Origin: Candidatus Bathyarchaeota archaeon
GTDB taxonomy: Archaea > Thermoproteota > Bathyarchaeia > Bathyarchaeales > WAQA01
Assembly (NCBI GenBank): GCA_015520475.1
Contig: WAQA01000106.1
Coordinates: forward strand, 1 to 7,618
Direction of reading: 5' to 3'
DNA length: 7,618 bases
The notes beneath the pieces were generated by a model. That model was given only the letters and a program-made list of their open reading frames with translations. It was not told where the DNA came from and searched no databases. Below, one piece after another: positions 5,865 through 7,618 of the stretch. Each line of letters begins with the position of its first letter. The first letter of the stretch is position 1. A program made the position numbers and the translations under genes.

Positions 5865-6944
5865 ATGTTGAGTAGAAACCTGAACATAGAAGAATTCCTT
5901 AAAGAGACAGCTAATCTGATAGATAGGAAGATCGAGGAGTATATACCGAGAAGATTCATGGAGAACTCTCTAATTTTTAAGTTTAGCCCTCCAAGATATC
6001 CTCTGGACTTTAAAGCCTTGGCCAAGGCTGTTTCAAATCCTATCTGGGACTTCCTTGATAGGGGAGGTAAAAGGTGGAGACCTGCCCTCTTCCTACTGGT
6101 CTTGGAGGGGCTTGGAGGAGATAGGGAGAAGTACTTCGACTTCGCAATAATACCTGAAGTTATCCATAATGGAACATTGATTGCAGATGATATTGAAGAT
6201 AACTCTGTGATGAGACGTGGAAAGCCATGCACCCACAGAATCTTCGGAGTTGACATAGCCATAAACGTTTCTAATGCCCTCTACTATCTTCCAATGCTTG
6301 TTCTAAGAAAGAAACGGGATGTGATATCGACCGAAACAGCAAATAAAATCTATGAAATCTATATTCAGGAGATGATAAACCTCAGCTTCGGACAGGCTAT
6401 GGATATAGTATGGCATAGAGGTGTAAACTACGAAGTCACCGAGGAACAGTATATCCAAATGTGCATGTACAAGACTGGGACATTGGCGAGGATGGCTGCG
6501 AGGATGGCTGCTGTTCTAGCAGGCTCCAACGGGGAAACTGTTGAGTTAATGGGTAGATTCGCCGAGTCTATCGGAGTTTCTTTCCAGATACAGGACGACA
6601 TATTGGATATCGTCGGAAGCGAATTTGCTAAGGGTAAGGGTGGCCTTGGAATGGATATAACTGAAGGAAAGCGTAGCTTAATGGTTATTTACACCCTCAG
6701 CAGAGCAACTTCTGAAGATAGGGAGAGGTTAATATCAATCCTAAACCTCCACACAAAGGATGAAAATCTGAAAAAGGAAGCTATAAGCATACTTAAAAAG
6801 TATGGCTCCATCAAGTATGCCAGAGAAGTCGCTGGAAAACTTAAGGATGAAGGATTAAGAATAATCGATGAAGTCATGCCTCCCTCATGGGCAAAGGATA
6901 TGCTAATATCTCTAACAAACTATCTTGTTGAAAGGAAGATATGA
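5865..6944 (+). CDS. Trans-polyprenyl diphosphate synthase (geranylgeranyl diphosphate synthase type)
   Basis: This enzyme condenses IPP onto DMAPP and longer allylic diphosphates. In archaea the C20 or C25 product becomes the membrane ether-lipid chain. Visible: GGKRWRPALF (67-76), the diphosphate-binding Lys-Arg region; the first Asp-rich motif DDIED (108-112) inside HNGTLIADDIEDNS, followed by RRGKP; GQAMDI (176-181); YKTGTL (202-207); the second Asp-rich motif DDILD (244-248) in FQIQDDILDIVG; and GMDITEGKRSL (262-272). Both magnesium motifs are intact, so it should be active. At 359 residues it is somewhat longer than common GGPP synthases (about 320-330), mostly through a roughly 60-residue N-terminal stretch before GGKRWRP. 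The residue five before DDIED is Gly103, not an aromatic chain-length gate, so the product length is uncertain. It follows fni by nine bases, without the RNase J-like gene often found here. It has an ATG start and a strong binding site. Confidence 0.93.
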   Translation: MLSRNLNIEEFLKETANLIDRKIEEYIPRRFMENSLIFKFSPPRYPLDFKALAKAVSNPIWDFLDRGGKRWRPALFLLVLEGLGGDREKYFDFAIIPEVIHNGTLIADDIEDNSVMRRGKPCTHRIFGVDIAINVSNALYYLPMLVLRKKRDVISTETANKIYEIYIQEMINLSFGQAMDIVWHRGVNYEVTEEQYIQMCMYKTGTLARMAARMAAVLAGSNGETVELMGRFAESIGVSFQIQDDILDIVGSEFAKGKGGLGMDITEGKRSLMVIYTLSRATSEDRERLISILNLHTKDENLKKEAISILKKYGSIKYAREVAGKLKDEGLRIIDEVMPPSWAKDMLISLTNYLVERKI

Positions 6945-6988
6945 GCCTTCAATCTCTTGAAGAGGGAGGGCGCCGCATAAATGATTAG
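6941..6988 (+). other. Possible 15-codon leader ORF overlapping the prenyl synthase stop
   Basis: ATG 6941-6943 overlaps the upstream TGA in an ATGA arrangement and opens the frame MSLQSLEEGGRRIND, ending at TAG 6986-6988. AAGGA at 6932-6936 lies four bases before it, a plausible ribosome binding site. It ends 39 bases before gltX and contains a Glu-Glu pair. Such a short frame can occur by chance, and no known peptide family is recognised, so it is only a candidate leader peptide. Confidence 0.2.
6947..6962 (+). other. Short perfect hairpin after the prenyl synthase gene
   Basis: CTTCAA (6947-6952) and TTGAAG (6957-6962) form a six-base-pair stem closed by the loop TCTC, two bases after the stop codon. 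It is followed by a purine run (AGAGGGAGGG) instead of a T-tract, so it does not look like an intrinsic terminator. It could be an RNA processing or stability element, or chance. Confidence 0.35.
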
Positions 6989-7002
6989 ACGCTGAAAACG
7001 TC

Positions 7003-7027
7003 ACTCTTTGGTTGGCGTTGAGAGAGT
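7003..7027 (+). promoter_or_regulatory. Possible hairpin abutting the gltX start codon
   Basis: ACTCTTT (7003-7009) can pair with AGAGAGT (7021-7027), seven pairs with one G-U, around an 11-base loop. The 3' arm ends immediately before ATG 7028 and includes the purine-rich bases nearest the start. If it forms, it could limit ribosome access to gltX. The loop holds GGCGTTG, and GTTGA 7017-7021 is only a weak Shine-Dalgarno match. No conservation evidence is available here. Confidence 0.3.
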
Positions 7028-7618
7028 ATGGAAGAAGATAACCTGAAAGAAACTGTTGAGAGGTTAGCGTTAATAAACGCTTTAAGCTTCAAAGGAAAAG
7101 CTAGAGAGAAATCTGTTCTTGGAAGATTATTGGCTGAAAGGCCTGACTTGAAATCTAAGGTGAAAGAGATACTTCCTATAATATCTGAAGTTGTGGAGGC
7201 AATCAATAAATTATCGATTGAAGAGCAAAGAGCTCTTCTCTCAAAGAAATGGCCAAAAACAGTTAAGAGGGAGAAGGCTGAAGAGAAGAGGGGTCTTCCA
7301 CCTCTTCCAAACGTTGAGAGGTATGAGAAGGTTGTAACCCGATTCGCTCCTAACCCAGACTGTGTTTTACATTTGGGATCGGCTAGGGCAATAATACTCA
7401 GCCATGAATATGCGAAGATGTACAATGGAAAATTCATCTTAAGGTTTGATGATACGGATCCAAGACTTAAAAGATCCGCGATCGTCTTTATGGAGTCGAT
7501 AAGGAAGGATTTAATATGGCTTGGATGTAGATGGGATGAAGAGTACATTCAAAGTGATAGAATTCCAATCTATTACAGTTATGCAGAGGATCTTCTCAGA
7601 AGAGGCTGCGCTTATATC
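7028..7618 (+). CDS. gltX: Glutamyl-tRNA synthetase (archaeal type), N-terminal part
   Basis: This class I synthetase charges tRNA-Glu. Archaeal enzymes are commonly non-discriminating and also charge tRNA-Gln, which an amidotransferase then corrects. The frame starts at ATG 7028, just after in-frame TGA 7019-7021, and runs off the right edge at codon 197. Residues 1-95 form the archaeal N-terminal helical domain (LINALSFKGKAREKSVLGR, then LKSKVKEILPIISEVV). The Rossmann domain begins with VTRFAPNPDCVLHLGSARA (103-121). HLGS (115-118) is the HIGH motif, and FILRFDDTDPR (137-146) and WLGCRWDEEYIQSDR (164-178) are family signatures. The KMSKS-type loop and the anticodon-binding domain lie outside the window. 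It is separated from the prenyl synthase by an 83-base leader with possible secondary structure, and its Shine-Dalgarno site is weak. Confidence 0.95.
   Translation, partial: MEEDNLKETVERLALINALSFKGKAREKSVLGRLLAERPDLKSKVKEILPIISEVVEAINKLSIEEQRALLSKKWPKTVKREKAEEKRGLPPLPNVERYEKVVTRFAPNPDCVLHLGSARAIILSHEYAKMYNGKFILRFDDTDPRLKRSAIVFMESIRKDLIWLGCRWDEEYIQSDRIPIYYSYAEDLLRRGCAYI

Noticed and set aside
6945..6970. Intrinsic terminator after the prenyl synthase gene
   Set aside because: The hairpin is followed by a purine run, with no T-tract, so neither the archaeal nor the bacterial terminator pattern is met.
6975..7002. C/D box small RNA (ATGATTA and CTGA elements) in the gltX leader
   Set aside because: Only four bases separate the two boxes, far too few for a guide, and no second box pair was found.
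6985..7548. Reverse-strand open frame of 187 codons over gltX
   Set aside because: It is antisense to an unambiguous GluRS reading frame; its Ser/Leu-rich composition is typical of a mirror frame, with no family resemblance.
1..7618. CRISPR array, insertion sequence, tRNA or rRNA gene, or a novel defence system
   Set aside because: I saw no direct repeats, terminal inverted repeats, transposase, tRNA-like fold or unassigned large frame; nearly all of the sequence is explained by recognised housekeeping genes.

Overview
This window is a stretch of archaeal chromosome carrying a dense run of same-strand housekeeping genes. All genes lie on the + strand. In order they are: the tail of a probable RNA polymerase subunit gene (rpoN), enolase, ribosomal protein S2 (archaeal uS2), a MEMO1-family protein, mevalonate kinase, isopentenyl phosphate kinase, type 2 isopentenyl-diphosphate isomerase, a trans-polyprenyl diphosphate synthase (GGPP synthase type), and the first 197 codons of archaeal glutamyl-tRNA synthetase. 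From general knowledge, this is the classic archaeal rpoN–eno–rps2–memo–mvk–ipk–fni–ids–gltX neighbourhood. The isopentenyl phosphate kinase, the archaeal-type S2 and the archaeal GluRS N-terminal domain exclude a bacterium. The order fits the TACK/Thermoproteota side (for example a Bathyarchaeia-like lineage), but I cannot name a genus. Frequent AGA/AGG and ATA codons fit many thermophilic archaea.

Layout: positions 1-49 hold the rpoN tail. Enolase and rps2 (83-2006) form a tight pair. A 109-base gap (2007-2115), the longest non-coding stretch, carries a weak TATA-like element and may start a second transcription unit. From memo to the prenyl synthase (2116-6944) the genes are 21 bases apart or less, or overlap by 26 to 29 bases. 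An 83-base leader with two possible hairpins and a 15-codon ATGA-overlapping ORF separates the prenyl synthase from gltX (7028 onward). No stretch over 300 bases lacks a gene.

How the genes work together: mevalonate kinase makes 5-phosphomevalonate. Isopentenyl phosphate kinase makes IPP from isopentenyl phosphate, which is the last step of an archaeal alternative mevalonate pathway. The isomerase equilibrates IPP and DMAPP, and the synthase condenses them into the prenyl chain of ether lipids. The steps between phosphomevalonate and isopentenyl phosphate are not encoded here. S2, the RNA polymerase subunit and GluRS link this lipid operon to transcription and translation, as is usual in archaea.

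I see no new defence system, mobile element, CRISPR array or other undescribed system. The best points for a second look are: an enolase reading frame with no ATG/GTG/TTG start, for which a Shine-Dalgarno-aligned ACG is the best candidate; inferred TTG starts on five consecutive genes, several of them decided by Shine-Dalgarno spacing; prenyl-chain-length determinants that do not predict a product; and a structured leader before gltX.
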